Shown here: positions 1-6,826 of the stretch, in pieces
Numbering within the stretch: position 1 is the stretch's first letter
Layout: each line of letters starts with the position of its first letter
Assembly: GCF_001941975.2 (NCBI RefSeq)
Contig: NZ_CP146991.1
Coordinates: 1,392,501 to 1,456,500 of the forward strand
Direction: 5' to 3'
Source: Sporomusa sphaeroides DSM 2875
GTDB taxonomy: Bacteria; Bacillota; Negativicutes; Sporomusales; Sporomusaceae
DNA length: 64,000 bases
Notes under the pieces: generated by a model
What the model was told of the DNA's origin: nothing
Seen by the model: the letters and a program-made list of their open reading frames with translations, nothing else
Database searches by the model: none
Made by a program: the position numbers and the translations under genes

Positions 1-123
1 TAATGTATCTTGTAGCTTTGAACTGGCGACAAGTTCGCAAACATCAATAAACCTAATGCGCGATTGCTTATCTTCTGTGAAGTTTTTAGGGAACATACTC
101 TCACGAGATGTTCACCTATTAAT

Positions 124-199
124 AGGGGCGTAGCCAAGTCGGTAAGGCAACGGACTTTGACTCCGTCATGCGTTGGTTCGAGTCCAGCCGCCCCTGCCA
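124..199 (+). tRNA. tRNA-Gln (TTG)
   Basis: Cloverleaf with acceptor arms AGGGGCG/CGCCCCT, a 7-base anticodon loop CTTTGAC giving anticodon TTG, a TTCGAGT T-loop and encoded CCA. First of nine tRNA genes in tandem on this strand. A hairpin with GAACAT/ATGTTC arms lies just upstream at 91-113. Confidence 0.95.
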
Positions 200-202
200 T
201 TT

Positions 203-278
203 GACCCACTAGCTCAGTCGGTAGAGCACCTGACTTTTAATCAGGGTGTCCCGCGTTCGAGTCGCGGGTGGGTCACCA
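203..278 (+). tRNA. tRNA-Lys (TTT)
   Basis: Acceptor arms GACCCAC/GTGGGTC, anticodon loop CTTTTAA (anticodon TTT), T-arm CCGCG/CGCGG, encoded CCA. It starts three bases after the preceding tRNA, so the two are probably cut from one precursor. Confidence 0.95.
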
Positions 279-283
279 TTTAT

Positions 284-358
284 GGCCCGTTGGTCAAGCG
301 GTTAAGACACCGCCCTTTCACGGCGGTATCAAGGGTTCGATTCCCTTACGGGTCACCA
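284..358 (+). tRNA. tRNA-Glu (TTC)
   Basis: Acceptor arms GGCCCGT/ACGGGTC, anticodon stem CCGCC/GGCGG around loop CTTTCAC (anticodon TTC), encoded CCA. Its 3' end abuts the first copy of the two-hairpin repeat. Confidence 0.95.
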
Positions 359-442
359 TAAGCAGCGAACCAGGTTCTCACGAGCCGATAGGCGAAATGA
401 GAACCTGAGTGAGTCGCTTACTTCCGAGCGGTAGTGAGGAAG
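359..442 (+). repeat. Two-hairpin dispersed repeat, copy 1
   Basis: Non-coding 84-base unit between tRNA-Glu and tRNA-Val. It begins TAAGCAGCGAACC, forms hairpin 1 (AGGTTCTCA 372-380 with TGAGAACCT 398-406, inner GCC-GATA-GGC), passes through GTGAGTCGCTTA, and ends in hairpin 2 (CTTCC 421-425 with GGAAG 438-442). An inverted copy lies at 815-897. The flanks match almost exactly while stem sequences change with pairing kept, which points to a structured repeat. Confidence 0.75.
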
Positions 443-468
443 AGTATTCCTTGTTAAATTGTTCATTT

Positions 469-544
<76 letters not shown>

Positions 545-552
545 TCAAAAAC

Positions 553-629
553 GGCCCTGTGGTGTAGCGGTCTAACATGCCGCCCTGTCACGGCGGAGAT
601 CGACGGTTCAAATCCGTTCAGGGTCGCCA
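553..629 (+). tRNA. tRNA-Asp (GTC)
   Basis: Acceptor arms GGCCCTG/CAGGGTC, anticodon stem CCGCC/GGCGG with loop CTGTCAC (anticodon GTC), discriminator G and encoded CCA. Confidence 0.95.
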
Positions 630-633
630 TTTC

Positions 634-709
<76 letters not shown>

Positions 710-714
710 TTTAA

Positions 715-789
715 GCGGAAGTAGCTCAGCGGTAGAGCATCGCCTTGCCAAGGCGAGGGTCGCGAGTTCGAATCTCGTTTTCCGCTCCA
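715..789 (+). tRNA. tRNA-Gly (GCC)
   Basis: Acceptor arms GCGGAAG/TTTCCGC, anticodon stem TCGCC/GGCGA with loop TTGCCAA (anticodon GCC), encoded CCA. Confidence 0.95.
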
Positions 790-814
790 ATTCCTGTTCC
801 ATACGTACAAGGTA

Positions 815-897
815 GTTCCGCGCTACGCTTGGAACTAAGCGACTCACACATGTTCTTGCTTCGCCTGCTGGCTTGCAAAAATAGGGTTCGCTGCTTA
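815..897 (-). repeat. Two-hairpin dispersed repeat, copy 2 (inverted)
   Basis: Reverse-complement partner of the unit at 359-442, between tRNA-Gly and tRNA-Cys. Read on the minus strand it keeps TAAGCAGCGAACC, the GCC-N4-GGC inner stem and GTGAGTCGCTTA. Hairpin 1 is now built on TTGC/GCAA arms and hairpin 2 on GTTCC/GGAAC, replacing CTTCC/GGAAG in copy 1. Paired substitutions in both stems argue that the fold is under selection. Confidence 0.75.
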
Positions 898-898
898 T

Positions 899-973
<75 letters not shown>

Positions 974-1063
974 ATTTCTTAATCATTGTTTGTAATATTG
1001 CAAATTCAAGCTAACTTGGTTTAGATGGTTTTATGGAAATTCATCAAACCAAGGGTTATTTAT

Positions 1064-1152
1064 GCCGGGGTGGCGGAACTGGCAGACGCAACGGACTTAA
1101 AATCCGTCGGAAAGAGATTTCCGTACCGGTTCGATTCCGGTCCTCGGCACCA
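1064..1152 (+). tRNA. tRNA-Leu (TAA)
   Basis: 89-base class II tRNA with acceptor arms GCCGGGG/CCTCGGC, anticodon stem ACGGA/TCCGT with loop CTTAAAA (anticodon TAA), a long variable arm (CGGAAAGAGATTTCCG region) and encoded CCA. Last tRNA of the cluster; a terminator follows. Confidence 0.95.
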
Positions 1153-1174
1153 ATTCTAAGCAAATTGTCTTATG

Positions 1175-1206
1175 AGACTTCGCATTTTTGCGGAGTCTTT
1201 TTTTTG
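1175..1206 (+). terminator. Rho-independent terminator of the tRNA cluster
   Basis: AGACTTCGCA pairs with TGCGGAGTCT around a short T-rich loop and runs into eight T residues. It sits 22 bases past the tRNA-Leu CCA. Confidence 0.9.
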
Positions 1207-1344
1207 TTTTTGATTCTGCCTGGAAAATAACGACATATGGGAGAAGAAGTGCTACAATGACCATAGAGTTGTTTCTACAATGACTAACCCGCTCTGCGAC
1301 TCCAATCTTTTATAAGAGGAGCTATATCCCCCAGGTGTAAGCGA

Positions 1345-2313
1345 ATGACAAGTTTTTGGCAAACCAGTCTATATCTTATTTGCCAGACTATAGGGATGGT
1401 AGGTGAGTGTATGGTTATAGATGATATTATGTGGTGGTTTGGTTTAATCGTGCTTGGCTTTGGGATTGGGATTATAACCGGCTTGTTTGGTATCGGTGGC
1501 GGATTTTTGCTGACACCTGCGTTACGGATTTTTTTTGATATTTCTTATCCGGTTGCCATCGGCAGCAGCTTGCTGCAAATAACGGCGACATCAATGCTTT
1601 CGGTTTATAACCATTGGCGGCAGCAAAATCTTGACTTGAAACTAGGCTCGGTTACAATAATAGGCAGCTTAGCCGGAACTGAGTGTGGTGTTCGTTTATT
1701 GCACGCCATCAGTATGAAAGGAACCATTGAGTTTGCCGGATACTCGACAGAGTTTATGGATCTGTTAATTAATACCTGTTTTTTTCTACTTATGGCTTGT
1801 GTTGCTGGTTTTATACTCAGGGAGGTTTACCAAAGCAATAAAACCGGAATTGATGAACCGGATACCGGTTGTTGTAAGCTGCTTCATCAATGCTCACTTC
1901 CACCGTTTATGTGTTTTGAACAAGCAGCGATACCACGTCTAAGTTTTTGGGTACCTACCGGCTTAAGTTTTATTGTTGGCTGTCTAACAGGACTGTTGGG
2001 TATCGGCGGCGGTTTTGTCAGTCTGCCGCTGATGATTTATCTTTTGGGAGTGCCCACCCGCATTGCTGTAGGGACAAGTACGTTACAGGTATTGTTAGCG
2101 AGCGCCTATGGAATGTTTCGGCACCACCAGGCTGGTCATGTCAATGTATTGTTGGTAATTTTTATGTTTTTTGGCTCATTAGCCGGGGTGAATGCCGGAG
2201 TTAGACTTGCTAAACGGGTTAATGCGCGCGATACAAGGAAATATTTTGCCGGAGTATTAATAGGTGGTCTTTTATTAATTGTCTACGATGTAGTCAGGAA
2301 GCTTAATGGCTGA
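1345..2313 (+). CDS. TSUP (TauE/SafE) family permease
   Basis: Integral membrane transporter of the sulfite exporter TauE/SafE superfamily, a group that moves sulfite, sulfonates or other small anions; the substrate cannot be read from the sequence. Two related halves each carry a glycine-rich motif: GLFGIGGGF near residue 46 and GLLGIGGGF near residue 218. About eight hydrophobic segments are visible. The 1345 ATG has AGGTG seven bases upstream. A second ATG at 1411 (MVIDD) has AGGTGAG closer by and would remove a 22-residue lead, so the start is uncertain. It is transcribed alone after the tRNA terminator. Confidence 0.85.
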   Translation: MTSFWQTSLYLICQTIGMVGECMVIDDIMWWFGLIVLGFGIGIITGLFGIGGGFLLTPALRIFFDISYPVAIGSSLLQITATSMLSVYNHWRQQNLDLKLGSVTIIGSLAGTECGVRLLHAISMKGTIEFAGYSTEFMDLLINTCFFLLMACVAGFILREVYQSNKTGIDEPDTGCCKLLHQCSLPPFMCFEQAAIPRLSFWVPTGLSFIVGCLTGLLGIGGGFVSLPLMIYLLGVPTRIAVGTSTLQVLLASAYGMFRHHQAGHVNVLLVIFMFFGSLAGVNAGVRLAKRVNARDTRKYFAGVLIGGLLLIVYDVVRKLNG

Positions 2314-2409
2314 TTTTAGATTCAGCTTGTTTACTTTATTTACAAAAATAGAAAATAATTGCCTATCATTATATAATAGGGGTAACGAAGATAAAGGGGG
2401 ATACAGGCG

Positions 2410-2718
2410 ATGACAAAGCTAGAAAAGGGTATGATGGTTCTAGAATCGGTTAAAGCTCCAACAGGCTCCCTGGCAAAAATTATTTATGAGGGCCAAGGGC
2501 AAGGAACTCAATACGGAACAACTCTGTTTCATGTATTTCTGGATGGCATGTCCTATGGTACTTTTGCTATGCGTGGCAATATTACAACCCTCGAGGAAGC
2601 ACAGACTAAGTTGAGTTCACCCAGGCAGGCGGATGAGCAGGAAAGTTTAGCTGAATATGCTGTTTATTATCAGTGGATGAATATGGATGTTAATGAGTTT
2701 TATGATTCAGGATCATAA
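2410..2718 (+). CDS. Hypothetical 102-aa protein
   Basis: Small acidic soluble protein that I do not recognise. No membrane segment or Cys motif. The N-terminal half is mixed beta-like (residues 10-60) with a Gly/Gln-rich turn near residue 30; the C-terminus is acidic with several Tyr. A strong AAAGGGGG ribosome site lies about 10 bases before the ATG. It is single-gene and convergent with the carbonic anhydrase gene, sharing the terminator that follows. Confidence 0.7.
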   Translation: MTKLEKGMMVLESVKAPTGSLAKIIYEGQGQGTQYGTTLFHVFLDGMSYGTFAMRGNITTLEEAQTKLSSPRQADEQESLAEYAVYYQWMNMDVNEFYDSGS

Positions 2719-2726
2719 AATAAATA

Positions 2727-2762
2727 TAAAAGACTTCGCAGAATTTTTGTGAAGTCTTTTAT
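2727..2762. terminator. Bidirectional terminator
   Basis: AAAAGACTTC pairs with GAAGTCTTTT, with an A tract on one side and a T tract on the other. It lies between the convergent genes at 2410-2718 and 2771-3379 and can serve both. Confidence 0.85.
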
Positions 2763-2770
2763 AATGGTAA

Positions 2771-3379
2771 TTAGGACCCGTTGAAATCATTACTGCCGAC
2801 TATATCGAAATCAACGCTGCCTGTATGCAGATCTTTGATGGCACCAACGATGTGCAGCCCCTTTTTAGTAAGGGCTCTTTGCAGTATCGGGCTGGATGTT
2901 TTCAATTTCCACACGCCAAAGTCAACATTTGCTTTAATCGTGTTTGTCAATAGTTCGCCAGATTGTGTACTGGCTTTTTGTACGGCAGGCTGGATAGCTT
3001 GTTTGATGGTTTCAATATGGTTTAGGCAAAGACTATTGTTTATTGCAGCTTTAACTGCTCCGCAGTCTCCGTGTCCTAAAACTACTACCAGCCGGACGTT
3101 GAGATGTTCTACGGCGTACTCAATACTGCCTAATACAACATCGGCTACTACCTGACCTGCGGTTCGCACCACAAACAAATCTCCGAGTCCTTGGTCAAAA
3201 ATTATTTCCGGGGGAATACGGGAATCAGAGCAACCGAGGATGACAGCGAAAGGGTCCTGATAGGTTACCAGTTGGGAGCGGCGCTGCAAGCCTACATCGG
3301 TTTTGGCATAACGCTCTGTAACATATCTCTTGTTCCCGTGATGGAGCTTTTCCAGAGCCTGAAAGGCATCCATAAACAT
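2771..3379 (-). CDS. Beta-class carbonic anhydrase
   Basis: Interconverts CO2 and bicarbonate in the cytoplasm. Diagnostic zinc-binding motifs are present: CSDSR (zinc Cys plus the Asp-Arg dyad) and GHGDCGAV (zinc His and Cys). About 202 residues, normal for beta enzymes. The start is placed at the ATG with GAGGAG three to four bases upstream (MFMDAF); a longer frame adds 26 residues without a ribosome site, and a second ATG two codons in is equally possible. Bicarbonate supply would suit the pyruvate carboxylase at 17-20.5 kb, but that link is inference. Confidence 0.9.
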   Translation of the reverse strand: MFMDAFQALEKLHHGNKRYVTERYAKTDVGLQRRSQLVTYQDPFAVILGCSDSRIPPEIIFDQGLGDLFVVRTAGQVVADVVLGSIEYAVEHLNVRLVVVLGHGDCGAVKAAINNSLCLNHIETIKQAIQPAVQKASTQSGELLTNTIKANVDFGVWKLKTSSPILQRALTKKGLHIVGAIKDLHTGSVDFDIVGSNDFNGS

Positions 3380-3495
3380 CTTCTCCTCTCTCTGCGTTTC
3401 TCTTTGTTGACCATTTATTTCTGAGACTAACCCGCGTTGAGACCCCAGTTTCTGCAAGTGGGAATTTAGGAGGATTCCGGAATACTTAAAAATAA

Positions 3496-3537
3496 CGCTA
3501 TCAGTATTTTTAGCAGTGAAGCAAAATACTGATAGCG
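3496..3537. repeat. Perfect 15-bp inverted repeat
   Basis: Arms 3496-3510 (CGCTATCAGTATTTT) and 3523-3537 are exact complements with a 12-base loop. It lies between the carbonic anhydrase gene and the small minus-strand gene at 3592-3768. No strong T run follows in either direction, so it may be a weak terminator or a protein site. Confidence 0.6.
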
Positions 3538-3591
3538 GACTGGAGCTTGTTGTTTAGACAATGGCTTATATGGAGTTGGCCCTTAGCCTGA

Positions 3592-3768
3592 CTAGAGTTC
3601 CACTTTCTTCGCGTATTCAATAAAACTCTGCACCAAAGCTCTTAACTCTTTAATAATTCTCTGTTTTACTGACAGGCTGGAGCGATTGGCGGCCGCATGA
3701 GTAGGATCGACACCGGGCAATGGGGTATTGGCAGGAGAATTCGGTATAGTAGGCTTGTCTTTTAACAT
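3592..3768 (-). CDS. Hypothetical 58-aa protein
   Basis: Short gene on the minus strand with a near-perfect ribosome site (AGGAGGA, complement at 3778-3784) nine bases before an ATG. It encodes a 58-residue protein beginning MLKDKPTIPN, with a Pro/Asn-rich first half and a helical basic second half (about residues 32-56, SVKQRIIKELRALVQSFIEY). No family recognised. The ribosome site and helical tail favour a real gene. It is divergent from the histidine kinase gene, with the 3801-3815 palindrome between them. Confidence 0.6.
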   Translation of the reverse strand: MLKDKPTIPNSPANTPLPGVDPTHAAANRSSLSVKQRIIKELRALVQSFIEYAKKVEL

Positions 3769-3800
3769 AAAATTTTATCCTCCTACGGCTTTTATTTACA

Positions 3801-3815
3801 AAACCATATGGTAAA
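3801..3815. promoter_or_regulatory. Palindromic operator candidate (ACCATATGGT)
   Basis: AAACCATATGGTAAA lies between the divergent small gene and the kinase gene. A related, longer palindrome (TTTACCA-TATAG-TGGTAAA) precedes the AAA ATPase gene at 6734-6752. Shared sequence suggests one regulator, perhaps the adjacent response regulator (inference). Confidence 0.4.
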
Positions 3816-3916
3816 TACTGTATTTTGATTATATAATAAGTAATGGTAGGTTATCAGTCAATCAAACAATAAGAAAGATTAATAAGTAAAGTAAAGTAAA
3901 TGCAGGGTGATTTGTT

Positions 3917-5815
3917 ATGAACTCACTGGCACTTGTACTTGAAAGTCTTAAATATGAAATTAATATAGGCACTTTAAGTGAGCTGGAAAGCGAAGGACAG
4001 CCGCTTTCCTATCTCAAGCTTCCGACAAAGCGACTGGCACAGGATATTGCCAAACTAACGGCCGCTATGATTCAGTCGTTGCAGGATGACACATTTGCGC
4101 CGCTTAAGGTTCATGTCAGTTGGATAAGCAAAATTAGGCTGGAGCAAGGTTTTCGCTTGCCCGAGCTAATGGCTTTCCTTGAGCACTATGAGAAAACGGT
4201 TAAAGACACCATGTCATTATGTTTAAAGAACGATTTACCCAGACTCAATATATTCCGGCGTGAGTTTGACTCTTTGCTGGACAGGGTTAGGGTGTACTTA
4301 ACCGAATACTTTTTTGTTCTTTATGAAGATACTGTTTTTAGGCAATTTGAGCAACTTAGGACGATTAACGAAATCACTGCCTGTATGACATCCTCAATGC
4401 ATCTTAATGATGTACTGGATTTTATTGTCTCCAGTGCCATGCGTTTATTTAAAGCCGATTGCGGCAGTATTCTCCTGACAGGAAAAGGAAGCAAATGGAA
4501 CGCACCTATTGCTACCGCCTGGTATCAGCCTAATTCACCAATTCTTATTTCTGAGACTGTATTGGACACGGAAACCCCGAAAGTTATAGAAATAAAACCA
4601 GGTGAAGCGTTGTCGGAACGCCTGATTACTGTGCTGCAAAATGAGCAGCTTTGCAGCGTAAAAGCCGTCAGGTTGTATTTTCAGGATTCTTTAATCGGCA
4701 TAGTGGTAATCGGCTTTCGTACAGATCATAAATTTACTCCGATTGAGCATACTTTGTTTGCGACTTTTGCCAATCATGCCTCTATTGCTGTGTATAATGC
4801 CCGGTTGTATGGCGATGCTGACACAAAATTAAAGCAGCAAGTCCATGAAGTAACTGTGCTCTTAGAACAGAAACGTGCCATCATGCAGTGTATGCGGGAA
4901 GGCGTTATTGCAATAAATACTGACGGCTACATCAATATCGTAAATAATGAAGCCGAACGGCTGCTAAACATAAACACCGATCTTATTGGCAAACACATTA
5001 TCGATGTTCTGCCTAATTCAAGGCTGCCGACTGTGATTAAAACCATGCAGGCAGAGTATGATCAGGAGCAGGAGGTTGGGGATAAGGTTATCATCACCAA
5101 CAGGATTCCGATAATTGTCGCAGGTGAAGTAATAGGGGCTTTGGCCACCTTTCGTGATAAAGAAGAGGTTAAGGTATTAGCGGAAGAAATCATCGGACTG
5201 AAAAGCCTGCTTGATTCGATGCGGGCCCAATCTCATGAGTTTGCCAATAAATTGCATGCAATCTCCGGGCTTGTCCAAATGAAACAATATGAGAAAGTGT
5301 CAGAGCTTATTACTTTAATGTATAAAAACCAGCAAGAGTTTGTTAGCTTTATTGTCAAACGCATTAAGGATCAGGCTACTGCCGGTTTAATTATCGGAAA
5401 AATCAGTCAATCTACCGAACAGGGAATTTCCCTGCGACTGCATGCACGCAGTAAGCTTGAAGCTTTGCCGCCAACCTTCAGCAGTCTGGCGATGGTAACT
5501 GTATTAGGCAATCTGATTAGTAATGCCATTGATGCGGTGGGTGGAGTGCCGAGTGAACGTAAAGTAATTGATGTATATGTTTACCAGGGAAAGCGGCATT
5601 TAAACATAAAAGTAAGTGATCGTGGCTGTGGCATTCCTGAACTGTATAAAAGAAAGATATATCAGCGGGGCTTTTCGACTAAACGGGGAAGCCGTGGTGT
5701 CGGTTTATACCTTGTCAAGAAGGAAGTAGCTATGAGTGGAGGCAAAATAGCTATTCAATCTCAAGAAAACCAGGGGAGCATCTTCAGTGTAAAAATACCA
5801 ATTCGAGAAAGATGA
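3917..5815 (+). CDS. Cytoplasmic GAF-PAS sensor histidine kinase (CitA/DcuS type)
   Basis: Sensor kinase partner of the response regulator that follows. No membrane segment is visible, unlike typical CitA/DcuS, so it senses an internal signal. An unassigned helical N-terminus (1-150) is followed by a GAF domain (about 165-300), a PAS domain (about 325-420), a Spo0B-like dimerisation/phosphoacceptor region with His near 440 in SHEFANKLH, and a HATPase domain (about 525-632) with NLISNAIDA, DRGCGIP and GSRGVGL boxes. The His-Glu-Phe-x-Asn-Lys-Leu-His signature is characteristic of the CitA/DcuS/MalK group. The signal is unknown; the downstream oxalate genes make a carboxylate possible. Confidence 0.88.
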   Translation: MNSLALVLESLKYEINIGTLSELESEGQPLSYLKLPTKRLAQDIAKLTAAMIQSLQDDTFAPLKVHVSWISKIRLEQGFRLPELMAFLEHYEKTVKDTMSLCLKNDLPRLNIFRREFDSLLDRVRVYLTEYFFVLYEDTVFRQFEQLRTINEITACMTSSMHLNDVLDFIVSSAMRLFKADCGSILLTGKGSKWNAPIATAWYQPNSPILISETVLDTETPKVIEIKPGEALSERLITVLQNEQLCSVKAVRLYFQDSLIGIVVIGFRTDHKFTPIEHTLFATFANHASIAVYNARLYGDADTKLKQQVHEVTVLLEQKRAIMQCMREGVIAINTDGYINIVNNEAERLLNINTDLIGKHIIDVLPNSRLPTVIKTMQAEYDQEQEVGDKVIITNRIPIIVAGEVIGALATFRDKEEVKVLAEEIIGLKSLLDSMRAQSHEFANKLHAISGLVQMKQYEKVSELITLMYKNQQEFVSFIVKRIKDQATAGLIIGKISQSTEQGISLRLHARSKLEALPPTFSSLAMVTVLGNLISNAIDAVGGVPSERKVIDVYVYQGKRHLNIKVSDRGCGIPELYKRKIYQRGFSTKRGSRGVGLYLVKKEVAMSGGKIAIQSQENQGSIFSVKIPIRER

Positions 5816-5841
5816 ACCTTGAAGTTAAAGGAGGTAGAATG

Positions 5842-6558
5842 ATGGCCATTGATGTTGTTATTTTGGAAGACGACCCAATGGTACTGGAACTTCACCGACA
5901 GTATATCAATCAGATAAAGGGGTTCAAGTTAGTAGGCCAGGCCTGTGACGGGAAAACCGGATTTGATCTTATTGCCCAGGTAAAACCGCAAATAGTCATT
6001 CTTGATGTCTACATGCCCGGTTTGAATGGGCTGGATTTACTGCGGCGGGTTAGAGCAACCGGTATCAATACCGATGTTATTCTGGTAACAGCTGCCCATA
6101 ACTCAGAAACCATTCAGCAAGGGATACAGTATGGGGCTATTGATTATATCATCAAGCCCTTTACTTTCCAGCGTTTTAAAAAAGCGTTAAAAAACTATCA
6201 GGAATATATTCGCAAAATAAATAATATCCAGAACATGTCACAAAGAGATGTTGATATCTTAAAAGGCAATACTTCTAAAGAAAGAGGTGTAAACGATTTA
6301 GAAGATGTAAAAGAGAATATTCCCAAAGGGTTGGACAAAGCTACGTTAGATTTAGTTTTAGCAATTATTGAAAAGAAGACCGGATATTTCAGTGTTGCCG
6401 ATATTTCCAAACTTGCCGGCATTTCCAGAGTCACAGTACGGCGTTATTTAAACTATCTGTGTGAAAGTCGATGTTTAAAGGGAATTTTATCTTATGGGCC
6501 TGTAGGCAGACCGCTGCATAAGTACATGAAAGATGATGCATTTTCTGCTAACGATTAA
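5842..6558 (+). CDS. CitB/DcuR-family response regulator
   Basis: Receiver domain with the phosphorylatable Asp at residue 55 in VILDVYMPG and the conserved Lys in IIKPF, then a linker and a C-terminal winged-helix (about 185-235; VADISKLAGISRVTVRRYL). This layout matches DcuR/CitB regulators. The frame opens at an ATG overlapping the kinase stop codon, but AAAGGAGG sits inside that stretch, four bases before ATG 5839 and seven before ATG 5842. I chose 5842. A terminator hairpin follows, so kinase and regulator form a two-gene operon. Confidence 0.88.
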   Translation: MAIDVVILEDDPMVLELHRQYINQIKGFKLVGQACDGKTGFDLIAQVKPQIVILDVYMPGLNGLDLLRRVRATGINTDVILVTAAHNSETIQQGIQYGAIDYIIKPFTFQRFKKALKNYQEYIRKINNIQNMSQRDVDILKGNTSKERGVNDLEDVKENIPKGLDKATLDLVLAIIEKKTGYFSVADISKLAGISRVTVRRYLNYLCESRCLKGILSYGPVGRPLHKYMKDDAFSAND

Positions 6559-6582
6559 CTGAACCTATATCAGAGTTTATAT

Positions 6583-6632
6583 AAAAGAGTCAGTGCAGCA
6601 ACAGGTAAAAGCTTGCTGCACTGACTCTTTTA
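6583..6632 (+). terminator. Terminator of the two-component operon
   Basis: AAAAGAGTCAGTGCAGCAA pairs with its exact complement around an 11-base loop, ending in CTCTTTTAT. It lies 24 bases after the regulator stop codon. Confidence 0.9.
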
Positions 6633-6656
6633 TATATTTAACAGAAAGGTGCCGGC

Positions 6657-6702
6657 ACAAGGCCCGGCGCGGATGCCCATCACACAACGCTGAGCCGCTT
6701 GT
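6657..6702 (+). repeat. Dispersed GC-rich repeat, copy A
   Basis: ACAAGGCCCGGCG through ACGCTGAGCCGCTTGT; about three quarters identical with one gap to 52260-52304. Copy A also holds a perfect 10-bp hairpin (CATCACACAA 6678-6687 with TTGTGTGATG 6699-6708) that copy B lacks. Confidence 0.5.
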
Positions 6703-6733
6703 GTGATGAATTTTAGTTACAAAAGTATCATTA

Positions 6734-6752
6734 TTTACCATATAGTGGTAAA
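6734..6752. promoter_or_regulatory. Palindromic operator candidate before the AAA ATPase
   Basis: TTTACCA-TATAG-TGGTAAA, a perfect 7-bp inverted repeat with a 5-base spacer, 75 bases before the ATPase start. It resembles the ACCATATGGT site at 3801-3815. Confidence 0.45.
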
Positions 6753-6826
6753 AAGACAAACAGGTCATTATAATTAGAACTGTAAGAAGCTTCCACTGAC
6801 AACTATCTAGAGGAGGATAAGCAGAC

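Noticed and set aside
1-123. End of an rRNA operon before the tRNA genes
   Set aside because: tRNA arrays often follow 5S rRNA, but no 5S or 23S sequence could be recognised; only a GAACAT/ATGTTC hairpin at 91-113 was seen.
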